45,000 bases of DNA from Lingula anatina. Lineage: Eukaryota > Brachiopoda > Lingulata > Lingulida > Lingulidae. Location: assembly GCF_001039355.2 (NCBI RefSeq), contig NW_019775750.1, forward strand, positions 18,417 to 63,416, given 5' to 3'. Of the stretch, positions 1 to 33,104 are shown in pieces; position 1 is the stretch's first letter; every line of letters begins with the position of its first letter. The notes beneath the pieces were generated by a model, which was not told the origin of the DNA, made no database searches, and worked only from the letters and a program-made list of their open reading frames with translations. Position numbers and translations under genes: made by a program.

Positions 1-124
1 GAATATATATATATTCTTCGGGGGGAATCGTCCGGGGGGAAATTGTCCTGGGGGGAATGTCCGGGGGGGATTGTCTGGGGGGAATAGTCCGGGGGGAATT
101 GTCCGGGGGAGGGGAATTGTCCTG
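1..124. repeat. G-rich minisatellite
   Basis: About seven imperfect copies of a 14-17 base unit, each with a run of five to seven G followed by AAT and TGTCC (core GTCCGGGGGGAATT). The array starts at the window edge, after a short AT stretch, so its full length is unknown. Four or more closely spaced G runs on one strand could form a G-quadruplex. No coding potential is seen. Confidence 0.8.
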
Positions 125-554
125 ATACCCATGTAAGTATGTCACTCTATTTGTTGTGGAGTTAGGGGACTGCTTTATACCAAACGGTGTTTTCATAGGT
201 TTACCTTTCAGGTCTTCGAGAGAGCTTTTGAATGATCCATTCTACTGGAATTTGATGCCGAGTTATGCACATTCTATAGTTATTTCAAGTTTTTCATTGT
301 TCTATAGAATTTTTGCGATGTTGCGGTAATTGAATATTCCTCTTCTAAGTAAACGTAACGCTTTAATTACAAAAGTTAAACAGGTGCACAAGGTGGTATT
401 GGCGATACATGTGCATGCAGGTACATAATACAACAAACATATTCTTAAGGTTAAAGTAAACCGAAGTGTGGTGAACTTCAGCCCTAGAAAGGATGGTATT
501 TTATTGATAAGGTTGACGCCATGAGAGCCCCCCCCCCAGCCCCACCACACAAAC

Positions 555-599
<45 letters not shown>

Positions 600-1384
600 T
601 AACACTGTAGCGAGTAGTTTGCTTCGTCACTTTTCACGCTTTTTGATACCCGGCTATGGGATTTCTTCAGTTCACTTGTAAATTCTAATCTGAAAATAAG
701 CATAATACTACAGTTGGTATTACAGTTTTAATTAAGATGTAAAATATTAAATCTCGAGGAATTAAATGCTTTCCAGAACACAAAACATTTCGCTCGATCA
801 TATTGATCCCTCATATACAAGGATCTCTTAGAAAAACATATTAACCCCCTCAGTATAAACCTTTGTACAGGTATAAGTCGAATGACGCACGCGCAAGGGA
901 ATCATTCGCAGGAAAGCTAGTCCTCGCCAATCAATCAAAAATTTTCAATCATGGGTTGCTAGCCTAGTAAAACTATATTATGAAGTGTTGCTGATGAAGT
1001 GTTGCTGATGGATGCTCAGAGCAGATTCCCTGGAATTCAGAGCCCACTCATCTCGGCGAGAGACACACTTCCACTTTGGAATGTAATATTTGTGTGACAA
1101 ATAGTGACCTTGGCTATAAGCCGTAAACTAACTTTAAATCAATAACCCCTCCGTGTGGGTCAATATGCACGTAGAACATTCACTCCACGCGCCACGGTTT
1201 GTTAACGTGGACCTGTGTTCCTGAGAAGCCTGGGCAAAGGAAACAAGGGAAGAAACAGTAAAATCGGGATTCTGGGGTTCTCAACAGTGAGTTTCAATCA
1301 TGTAGCCAAGCATGTTAAAGGAAAACGAAAGCTTTATGAAAGGGAATGCGCTGTCGTATCACGCTTAGTTTACCTCTGAATTAA
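125..1384. other. Upstream region of the HAD-like gene, no gene seen
   Basis: No conserved coding sequence. It contains a C run near 530, a CA microsatellite (556-597) and a 15-base direct duplication at about 981-1010 (TGAAGTGTTGCTGA twice). Around 880-935 there is a CpG-containing patch (GACGCACGCGCAAGG) and a CCAAT box at 927-931, which could belong to the promoter of the gene starting at 1385; this is inference only. The predicted minus-strand ORF at 302-703 is the translated CA repeat and is not a gene. Confidence 0.5.
556..597. repeat. (CA)n microsatellite
   Basis: About 21 uninterrupted CA units, preceded by a short C-rich stretch. Confidence 0.95.
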
Positions 1385-2494
1385 ATGCAATTCATGTCTG
1401 CACATAACAGTAGGAAACTGGTGCTCCATTTCGATTTACGGAACACTATTCTCGTCGCGGACTCCGTCACAAACATCAATGTAGAACAGGGTTTGAATTC
1501 CTATCTAACTGGCGTCACATGGGGGAAGGAAGACGACAAAACAGGGGAGTGGACGTGGGTCAGTGACACCCCTTCCCTGGACCCCCCTAATGAGGACTGT
1601 GTCACGTACTACAAATATCTAGAGAAGGAGCTCGTTAAAGTGCCATATGATCGTCTTCTCCTGCGACAAGCTACAGGTGACTTCACTCAAGTTGAACTAG
1701 GTCGGCGATTTTCTACTTTTTTCGACAAGCACCTCCGTCTCTTGGAGTGGACGCATGGAAAACACAGTAACGTCAAAGCTGCGTTCTACATGCATGGGAC
1801 GAACGGTAGGAGATACCACTATCTTCTCCCGTCTTTCTTCAATCTCTTGTCTACTCTTTACTCACAAGGAAGAGATTTTTGCGTGGTCCTCCGAACCTAT
1901 GGCATGGATGCAGCAAACGTTTTGGAGTGCATTAAACTTTTCACTGGCGGTTTACACCCTGATTTCCCACATCCACTGCCGCTAAAGGTGCATACGAAAC
2001 CAGGTGCTATACTACGAAATGGTGAAAACTTCGAGCTAAAAGGCCAAAGAAATGAATGTGATGTGACTCTATCGTCTGAGGATCAAATCTATTCAATACT
2101 TAGCGAAGGTGGTGGAATTCGCGCATTTGTGGACGATTTCGCCAACTGGCAAAACCATGGGTATCATTACAGCAAAGGAAAACCTCTGTGGATAAATCTC
2201 CACGATACGTCTGTGCAACACATTCTATTTGACGACAACATCCGAGTCACAGAAGATGACAGCGTAGCGAATGTTCGATTGTTTTCGGTTGCTGACGGAA
2301 GTTTCCGAAGTCTCTCAAAGGAACATGCGTCACGTTTCCAAGACACCTGCCTTGTGCAAGCAGATCTTTTGGAGAGTATACAGAGAAGTGATTACTTTAT
2401 TGAGAAAGTGAAAGCATGTGAAGATCGATACAATAATTTACTACAACAAAAGGATGTTTTCAATTCTAAAAAGCACGCAATGAAATATTCATGA
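1385..2494 (+). CDS. HAD-like superfamily protein, uncharacterised
   Basis: A single open frame of 369 codons. An in-frame TAA lies immediately before the ATG (1382-1384), so the start is within this exon; a second ATG follows at codon 4. Three HAD-like signatures are visible in order: motif I LHFDLRNTILVAD at residues 14-26, with Asp17 and Thr21; motif II VVLRT at 167-171; and an acidic pair FDDN at 282-285, as in HAD motif IV. Lys264 and Lys266 are candidates for the motif III lysine. The second Asp of the usual DxDxT is Arg19, so ordinary phosphatase chemistry may be lost. It resembles a conserved family of uncharacterised eukaryotic proteins with a related FDxNKT motif, from memory of the family. 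No signal peptide or membrane segment is seen. The substrate is unknown. The gene is intronless in its coding part and convergent with the PKC gene. Confidence 0.75.
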   Translation: MQFMSAHNSRKLVLHFDLRNTILVADSVTNINVEQGLNSYLTGVTWGKEDDKTGEWTWVSDTPSLDPPNEDCVTYYKYLEKELVKVPYDRLLLRQATGDFTQVELGRRFSTFFDKHLRLLEWTHGKHSNVKAAFYMHGTNGRRYHYLLPSFFNLLSTLYSQGRDFCVVLRTYGMDAANVLECIKLFTGGLHPDFPHPLPLKVHTKPGAILRNGENFELKGQRNECDVTLSSEDQIYSILSEGGGIRAFVDDFANWQNHGYHYSKGKPLWINLHDTSVQHILFDDNIRVTEDDSVANVRLFSVADGSFRSLSKEHASRFQDTCLVQADLLESIQRSDYFIEKVKACEDRYNNLLQQKDVFNSKKHAMKYS

Positions 2495-2845
2495 GATGAC
2501 ATCTACGAGGAGTGTGGTTGTCAAATTGAAGTACCCTTCACAGACATATTCCCCTTAGAGTATAACTGATTTACTCTTATTTATACGGTGCACATCATGC
2601 TAAGCAAGTTATTTCAATATTTGGGTATAATTTTTAAAGGGACTGTGATGTGAGATAGGTCGTTTATCTGTGATTTCACCATATGAACGTGTTAGTACAT
2701 GTACTGTGACTGTTGTTTCTTCTTTCACCAACACATTGGAAAATCTTCCACCAACTCTTTGTCTACGAGTATTCAGGAACGTGTCAATATTTACAGCTTT
2801 TGATTAAACAATACCAGTTTTAACATTCTTGGAAGGTGTATTTTA
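2495..2845. other. 3' flank of the HAD-like gene
   Basis: Non-coding. An ATTAAA hexamer at 2803-2808 is a possible polyadenylation signal about 310 bases after the stop codon. No AATAAA is seen before it. Confidence 0.4.
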
Positions 2846-3083
2846 AGCCTATAGATTACATTTACACGGACGCCGTGCGATGAAATTTATCATACGGTTT
2901 TATTAATCGTAATGAACTACGGGCTACGCCGAGTATGCCTACATTACACGGCCTTAAATCCGTAAGATTCCGTGCGATTTCGCACGGCCACCGTCTACCT
3001 CCGTTCAGACGCCGTACGAAAAGGGTATAACGGGCAGTATACGTGCACCGTACGGGCACCGCATTTCAAATGTAATCTAGGCG
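2846..3083. mobile_element. Small palindromic MITE-like element
   Basis: Inverted ends: AGCCTATAGATTACATTT at 2846-2863 pairs with AAATGTAATCTAGGC at 3068-3082, with one two-base gap. The interior is CpG-rich compared with both flanks, repeats the motif GCCGTGCGA/GCCGTACGA, and has a perfect 7-bp hairpin CCGTGCG-ATTT-CGCACGG at 2970-2987. No ORF of its own is credible. The target-site duplication is not clear. The short size and inverted ends fit a non-autonomous DNA element. Confidence 0.55.
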
Positions 3084-5524
3084 TAAGTGCTCCCAGAGTT
3101 TCATATGTACATGCACTGCCTTCCATGTCATTATTGTGCACATTATTAACACAGTCAGATATCTCGTAAGCGAATACGCTGACAGTAAAAGTTCTACTAG
3201 CATACGATGTTCGATTGTGTAAAATATACGTATACGTACATAAATTGGGCAAAAAATCGCCGCAACACACCTCGCACACTACTGAACGTCAAATTACAGG
3301 CGCCAGCGCACGTACTGGGTACGAAAAAACGGGAGTTCTTATGTATGAAGGTATACTATTCAGAGAGAAAGATGGGGACGAGAAATCTTAGCGGAAATAA
3401 GAGAAAAATAGAGTGATTAAAAGACCTTGCGCTTCAGTTCTGAAGTCATGGAATGAATGAATAAATGAAGAAGAGAACTCCAAGTGGGTACAACTTTGGA
3501 AGGTGTAAATGACATCAATATTGCAATTATAATTTTTTTCCGAACAACACATTTCTCATAACCCTCCTGATTTCAAAGTACAAAACAACCGAATTATGTT
3601 CAAAATGCCTGTCTTATGTTTCTCGTAGTATTATTAAATGAAGTTTTGCCAAACTGTAATTGAGTGGACGTTTTTTCCGCGTGGTATATTCGTTAGCTAT
3701 TCTATAAAATTCTTGGTCATGAAAAATGAGAAATAAAACACCGGTAAAGATAAAATTTCAATATTTTTATTTTTAGTTTTTATTTTAAGTTCACATCAAT
3801 TAGTTACTATTTATACCAGTATTCCTTGTAACACAAAAATAAGCAACATGTTAACTTTCCTCAATAATATAAATTATTGATTTAGAGTGGTTTGAAGTGT
3901 AATTTATGAAGCTGTGTTTACTACTAGGGAGGGCTCTCTTTCAAATAATCTGTAAATATGTAAATATAAGAAAACAATTAAACAGACGAGACACATTCAT
4001 GGAAAGGACCTTATGAATACAAGTGCGTTATTGCCAGTTTAAACAAAAACATCCTGGGTCTAAATTGTGTCTGCAGATGACATACAACAAGAGCAGAGTT
4101 ATTATTTGCAGTTCAACTGGTGAAATACATTGAACCTTTTTACAATCTAGGCGAGCTTAGTTTACTACTGGCATTAATGTCCTTTCCTTTGGTAAATTAA
4201 ATTACAAATTCAGGTTATTACACATTATAAAAAACATTCCTATTTTACATTAACAAAGTATATATCATTCAACACTCAATTTCCATATCACAACTCTGAA
4301 GTTTTTTTTTCTTCCAGTAATATACTGATTGTGCTCTTGTGAAAAAGTTATTCAAATACCAGTACAACCTGCATTTATTTTGTAGGTTTTCCCTCTTATG
4401 TCAGCATCTTCATGTTAGAGGCTACATTTTCAGTAGTTTATCCTAAATATATGCCAGTGCAATTGCTACTGGTAGGTTTTTGTTGATAAAAAATAAGCCA
4501 ATTGTTTGGAATAGTAAAACATCTACATGTAAGTCTATATATACAGTTCTACAGATATTCAGTGCAATTCTGACTTGCGACTTTTCTTTTACATATATAG
4601 GTACAGTTCTACTGTAAAAATATGACAAACAATTAACACATATGGAATCTAAGAAACATTAGCGGCCCTGCACATAAGTATGTGTGCATATGGTCACCAT
4701 TCACTTTAAATAGTCTTGACAGTGCCACTCATCACCTATTATTTCAATGTCACACCATTGCATGCTTTGACTTCAATAATAATGCTTGCACATTTTCTTT
4801 CATAAAATCTGATAGTTTTCACCACTTGAATGTGACTTTGGTACGAGTAGGCACCCAAAATATTCACTTATAAAGCACACTGCATGAAGCTGGCTGCACA
4901 TATCCATCGCACCAACACAATATTCTGTAATACCGATCTCATGGTTATATCTATTTCAAACATCATTATAAAATATATTTCAACAATATAATGTACTAGT
5001 ATAATTACATAGTAAAACACAATTAACATTATTACAATATACAGTTTATCTTGACAGATATCCCTATCAAAAATGATACAATTTTCTTGTCAGTAAGTAA
5101 TATTGTAAACAGTCAATAAAACATTTCTCAACACTTATTCATCTTAATATCAGCTATATTATAATTATCTTAATAGTCAGTTTAATGTTTGTGCTAATAA
5201 ATATAGGTGCAACTGTTGTAAAATTAGTAAGTCTTTATAACTTGGTTTTTACTTGTGTGCTACAGTAACAGATCCCATGGCAATGATGGCATTCACATCA
5301 CTCTTCATACACTGAAGACCTGAAAAATGTATATGCTGATCACCTGCACCATTCACTTCAACTGCATCTCATAATAAATACTACAAACTTTATGATGCAC
5401 TCTATCTAAAAAGAACGGCTGATTCATGCCCATTCTGATGACAAAAGTCCTTTCTGTTTATACTTCTGTCAAAACTTTTTACCAATACAGTGCCAGTGCT
5501 AATTTTATATTCACTGTACAGTGT
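3084..5524. other. AT-rich intergenic DNA, nothing recognised
   Basis: No supported coding sequence, RNA gene or strong repeat. Short ORFs here have no family resemblance and look like chance. It is very AT-rich from about 3700 to 5300. Confidence 0.5.
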
Positions 5525-6065
5525 AGTAGTCGAGTAGCCAGAACGCTAACCCTGCAATTTTTTTTCCTGTAAACTTTTTTTGCTGAAATGCTTTCTTCAG
5601 GCCGAGAGAAGCAATATTAGCTTGGTTGCTACTTCCGAGACATTGAGCATTTTTCAATATGGCCGTCAATTTATGAGGAAAAATAGAAAAACCTACCAGA
5701 AGTCGCCAGGTATACTTTATTAAGGGCTTCTTTGAATGTTAATCCTATTAGAAGAGCACAGCAGGACTGGTGGATACACTTAAGCGCGTATTTTTTAGCA
5801 AAAAATCAAAATGGCCGTCAAAACATAGGGCAGAATGTAAAAAATATGCAAAAAATGTCCATTTTTCTGCATATTTAGTCTTGTAAAAACTATTTTCGCC
5901 ACTTATATTTATTTTCATTATGATATTTTGTTAGCCATGGTCCCAAACTCTGAGAAAAAGGCCTTTTTTGACGTTTTACAAATAGTGGCTGACGGTATCA
6001 GCTCCCGGAATTTCATTTGCACTCCAACGAACTCCACAGTCGAAGATTGTCATATCTTGCAAACT
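5525..6065 (+). repeat. Left inverted repeat of the 2.7-kb element
   Basis: Pairs, reversed, with 7648-8203. Shared landmarks run inwards from CCTGCAAT (5551) through TTTCCTGTAAACTTTTTT, AATATGGCCGTCAATTTATG, AGGTATACTTTATTAA, AAAATGGCCGTCAAAACATA and GTTTTTACAAG (as complement) to GGTATCAGC near 5994. Confidence 0.8.
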
Positions 6066-6653
6066 TTTAAAAAGAAATTATATCACCTGAGCTTGAAAAC
6101 TGAGAAAATACAACTAAACTTGGGTTTCTTTGCCAGTTGATACGTTTAGGACATTGATCAGTTTTCACAGAACAAGATGGCCGTCAATTTGTTATATGAA
6201 TAGCAAGAGCATTATGTTCGTATCAATATGTATATTCTTCACACCATGGTTCATCATTGGATATTTATGTAAACATTCTTATAAATTGCAATCACTTATT
6301 ACATCTCAGCAAGTCATTTGAATTAAAAAAAAACAAAAATGGCCTCCAAAACGTAATGGAAAGAACTAAAAGAGCTGTACATCCACAAGTCCTTTAACTG
6401 AAAAAGACGTTTAATAAATCAAATACAAATATACACAAAGAAAAATTTATACCTGCAGTAAAGACAGGATGCACAATTAAACAGATTCTTTGGATAAATA
6501 AAACAACAACGAAAAGCAATAGGTCCGTCAATACTACTCTATGATTAAAGAAAATATTAAATGCGGATATCTCAGTCATAACGTGGCAATTAAACAAATC
6601 GATTTCCTTAATACTACATCAACTTCTTGACAAGTCTTGGCCATAAGCTTATT
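6066..6653. other. Interior of the 2.7-kb element, non-coding part
   Basis: Lies between the left inverted repeat and the stop codon of the broken ORF. It has two more copies of the phrase AAATGGCC or GATGGCCGTCAATTTG (near 6175 and 6340), which also occurs in the arms, so part of it may be arm-derived. No coding sequence is recognised. Confidence 0.45.
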
Positions 6654-7497
6654 TTAGACTTCGTCATATTCTTCATCTAACCGTTCTTGCACTTGCCCAC
6701 AACATGAAATTCCTCCCTCGCACTTGCAGTAGTCTGTGCATGAGAGACCTGAGTTATTGCAACTGCATCGTGCACCACTGCAAGCCTTGGCGCCTACTAC
6801 AGCACAGCTGCAGCTGACCACATCGAGCAGCACTTGAGGAGCCACTGGTGCCGATGAAATGGTTGGGACGATGGTTGATCCATCAATGGTCCAACCAAAG
6901 TTTGAAATGTCTCGAGTTTCTTCAGACGGGTCACGTTTGTCTGCAGCCTTCCACAGTGACATCTGTAGATGAACTCGAAGCACACGCAGCTGCAAGTTTT
7001 CATCAGTCGGTGACAGTTTCCTAAGAAGCGGAGGTTTCTTTCGACAGCGAAAGAAGCGAGCACAGGCCTCATTTAATGTTGTACATTCCGCCTGTCCGTA
7101 TAGGGGTAAAAGGAAAGCATCGGCTGCCATCTTAAGCTCAGCGTGGGTTACACCAGGCTCTCCGAGTACTTGATCCAGTCCTGGTATATCTATCTCTAGC
7201 AGCTTCAGAGCCGACTGCTTTCCTTTTCCAAAGGGGTACGATACTGTATCACAGCCCGACAGTGCGTGGACACCTTGTAACTGGCTGCATTTCCTTGGCC
7301 CTAACTGCTCTACAGTAGCATTTATGTCAAGGACATCACAACTTTACTTTTCCATTTGAATCGTAGCATCTATCTTCATCTTTGATGTCCAATAGACCAA
7401 GAGGACAAAGACATCTGTGTCATCACTAAGGATGCGTATTGTCTCGGCGCCATCCGCCATTGCCTTCAACATATAACTGGAGAGGGTGACACCTGTC
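6654..7497 (-). pseudogene. PIN-like plus cysteine-rich ORF, broken, element-borne
   Basis: Reading the minus strand, one frame runs from about 7497 to the stop at 6654, interrupted only by an in-frame TAA at 7344-7346 just after the residues IQMEK. Before it is IRILSDDTDVFVLLVYW; after it come HALSGCDTVSYPFGKGK, then LRVHLQMSLWKAAD, FGWTIDG and a cysteine-rich tail with about a dozen Cys (CSGARCSCNNSGLSCTDYC and following). This order is familiar from a dispersed family of uncharacterised proteins in fish and marine invertebrates. The DDTD and GCDT acidic motifs suggest a PIN/FEN-like nuclease fold; this is recognition from memory, not a search. The N-terminal part is missing: family-like sequence stops at LSSYMLKA and unrelated repeat DNA follows. 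Because of the stop and the truncation I call it a pseudogene, though the rest of the frame is surprisingly intact. Confidence 0.7.
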
Positions 7498-7647
7498 CCA
7501 GGCCCGTAGCCAGCAATTTTAAAGGGGGGGTTCTTTTTTTGAAAAAGTGGACCTTTTCCCAAAAAANTGGAAGAAAACCTAACTAAACTGGCTTATGTAG
7601 CCTCAAAGAGTTTAGTTCTTCAAAAAAAAAAAAAAAAAAAAAAGAAA
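7498..7647. repeat. Repeat fragment, G run, N and poly-A tract
   Basis: CAGGCCCGTAGCCAGCAATT followed by AAAGGGGGGG looks like the end of another dispersed element, and it abuts the truncated ORF. A single N is at 7567 and an A tract occupies 7622-7643. Confidence 0.45.
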
Positions 7648-8203
7648 GCAGGGAATAGCATAGAAGGATTCGAATATGGAGCCCGTGGGAGTGGCAACAG
7701 ACTCTTGGGGGCTGATACCCTTACCCATCCATTTGTGGAATGACAAAAAAAGTTTATTCTGAGAGCTTAAGTTTACGGCTAACGAAATATGATCATAAAA
7801 ATAAATATAAGTGGCGAAAATAGTTTTTACAAGACTAAATATGAAGAAAAACGGACAATATTTGCATCTTTTTTTATGTTATGCCATATGTTTTGACGGC
7901 CATTTTGATGTTTTGCTAAAAGTTACGAGCTTAAGTGTATCTAACATTCCTGCTGTGCTCCTCTGATAGGATTAACGTTCAAAGAAGCCTTTAATAAAGT
8001 ATACCTGGCGATTTCTGGTCGTTTTTCTATTTTTCCTCATAAATTGACGGCCATATTGAAAAATGCTCAATGTCTCGGAAGTAGCAACTAAGCTAATTTT
8101 GCTTCTCTCTACCAAAAGAATGCGTTTCAGCAAAAAAAGTTTACAGGAAAGAACATTGCAGGGTTCGACTATTGGGCCTATGGGAGTGGCGACTAGACTA
8201 TAG
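7648..8203 (-). repeat. Right inverted repeat of the 2.7-kb element
   Basis: Reverse complement of 5525-6065 with substitutions and short gaps. Its two ends carry a similar short phrase in the same orientation: GGATTCGAATATGGAGCCC at about 7668 and GGGTTCGACTATTGGGCC at 8161, each followed by GTGGGAGTGGC or ATGGGAGTGGC. Confidence 0.8.
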
Positions 8204-8762
8204 TTTTGACCAGGCTGGGCATTTTATCTGAGACAAGCAGAAAACAATAAATCTTATTTTTTACACAATTCACCTGTGTATTTTTCCATTATTTTCATAT
8301 TCCCTACAGAGACATGCAATATATTATTTACTGCTCATCCTGGGTCAAAAATGTTCGAGTCCAAGGATGAAAAGAGACATGCCCACTCTGATGCTGCTTA
8401 AATACCTGTTTTCATAATTTATTAAACTAACTTTCTGGTCAAGCCACCACTTTTTTTATCAATAACTTGATGTCAAGATAATCTTCTCAAAATATAATCT
8501 TAGATTACAAAGTTATTATAACACATACAAGACACAATAAACACTACACAAGAAAAGTTTGTAAAAATCTACATGCTACAGGTATGAGTTTCCATGGGGC
8601 AAGATACTTCTTATTAGCTTAAATTAATCATCAAACTGCTTCCTCTGCTCCTCATCAATTTCAAATTCAAGAAATACAGCCATAGTTCTATCAGAACTAC
8701 ATTAATAAATACCAGTTTAACTATAACAGTTTATAACACAGTTCCTAAAAGTGACACTTTCT
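8204..8762 (-). other. 3' UTR and downstream flank of the PKC gene
   Basis: Follows the PKC stop codon on the minus strand. TTTATT at 8418-8423 reads AATAAA on the gene strand, so the transcript may end near 8400, leaving about 360 bases of 3' UTR. Within it, 8624-8696 has a short acidic open frame after a possible acceptor. Confidence 0.5.
8418..8423 (-). promoter_or_regulatory. Candidate polyadenylation signal of the PKC gene
   Basis: AATAAA on the minus strand, about 340 bases beyond the stop codon and the first such hexamer after it that I see. Confidence 0.45.
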
Positions 8763-32048
<23,286 letters not shown>

Positions 32049-32066
32049 GGCTGCTGGTTACAACGT

Positions 32067-32116
32067 CCTGACAGGGTTTTTATAATACTTTAAACAGCTG
32101 CATCAGACCTGGGCAT
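32067..32116 (-). promoter_or_regulatory. Two overlapping upstream ORFs in the PKC leader
   Basis: On the minus strand ATGCCCAGGTCTGATGCAGC opens an 8-codon frame ending in TAA. A second ATG inside it opens a 7-codon frame, also ending in TAA. Both stop before the main ATG. They could lower translation; this assumes the mapped acceptor at 32122 is right. Confidence 0.5.
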
Positions 32117-32121
32117 GGAAT

Positions 32122-33011
32122 CTGAAGAGGGAAAATATAAGAAGTTACCTATTAAATGATATTTAGATAACAAATGAAAAGTGCACAGAAGTGGTAGTCA
32201 ATGTTTCCAGTTAGTGTGGTAGCTTCCTGTGTCTGCCAGATGTCAGGAACACTGTTTACAAATGGACTCAGTTTGTGTCAGGTTTAAGGACACTTTTTAA
32301 AAATTGTCTCAAAGTGTCAATCATCAGAGTTTGTGGAGAAATAGAGTTAGACAGACCAAAATCCAGCCTCTCTCTTCAGTGCATCTGAACAAAATAGGTA
32401 TCAATTGCTTGATGCTTTATATACAGTATCACAAACATAATACCAGTGTTATAACTAGTGCATAAAATTTCTAGCAAATGCATCACTGAGTTATTCTGGA
32501 GTGTAGTGATAACATAGTTATTTGGCAAGGAGCGATCCAAGACATGAGAAACTCAGTCAAGGACTGCCTTCAAATCCAGTTCTTCCCTCACTGCAGTGAT
32601 CATGTAGCTGCTCTACAGGTTGTTGTCAAAGAAGGCAGCTGTGATCCATGACATAATTCAATTATCTCAACTCACAGCACATGCAAGACGACTCTTCTTG
32701 TGTGCACCTTCTCTCAGCACTTTTTTAAAAGATTAAAACCATGTTGCCATGAATAAAAACTCATTTCTGTCTCCTCCAAATGATGACCATACTAAGTTAT
32801 TCATGGGCAATAGCTCAAAAATATGTATGGCTAAAATAATTAATCTACTTAGACACCTTCCCTCAATAAAGTGAGTCCACATTCCCCTTCCTCATACATA
32901 TTAGGTTTTATTTTACTGTTGACATAACATATCAAAAAAAAAAAACTGCTTATTGCAAGTGCTATGATGCTGGTACCCTGCTGGTTGCCATTTTATGGAG
33001 ATAGTCCACCC

Positions 33012-33013
<2 letters not shown>
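32122..33013. other. Upstream intron or promoter-side DNA, no exon placed
   Basis: No coding sequence recognised. On the minus strand it ends in the pyrimidine-rich acceptor used by the first coding exon, so it is probably intron. Confidence 0.5.

Positions 33014-33102
<89 letters not shown>
33014..33102. repeat. (TA)n microsatellite
   Basis: About 44 uninterrupted TA units; perfectly self-complementary. Confidence 0.97.

Positions 33103-33104
<2 letters not shown>

Larger units (their letters stand above)
5525..8203. mobile_element. Transposon-like element with long inverted terminal repeats
   Basis: About 2.7 kb bounded by two copies of the same ~0.55-kb sequence in opposite orientation (5525-6065 and 7648-8203), with matching landmarks such as ATGGCCGTCAATTTATGAGG and TTTTTCATTATGATATT-like stretches in the same order. 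Between them lies a damaged minus-strand ORF (6654-7497). The arms have clearly diverged by substitutions and small gaps, so the copy is old. The outer ends are approximate because the last ~35 bases align with a gap. It lies between the ends of the two convergent genes, just beyond the PKC 3' end. Alternatively the arms may be an older foldback that captured the ORF; I see no DDE transposase. Confidence 0.7.

Noticed and set aside
302-703. 133-codon minus-strand ORF with a VCVCVC run
   Set aside because: It is the CA microsatellite and its flanks read through; no conserved sequence.
7662-8180. tRNA-like B-box phrases GGATTCGAAT and GGGTTCGACT in the right inverted repeat
   Set aside because: No matching A box at the right distance and no cloverleaf; similarity is too short.
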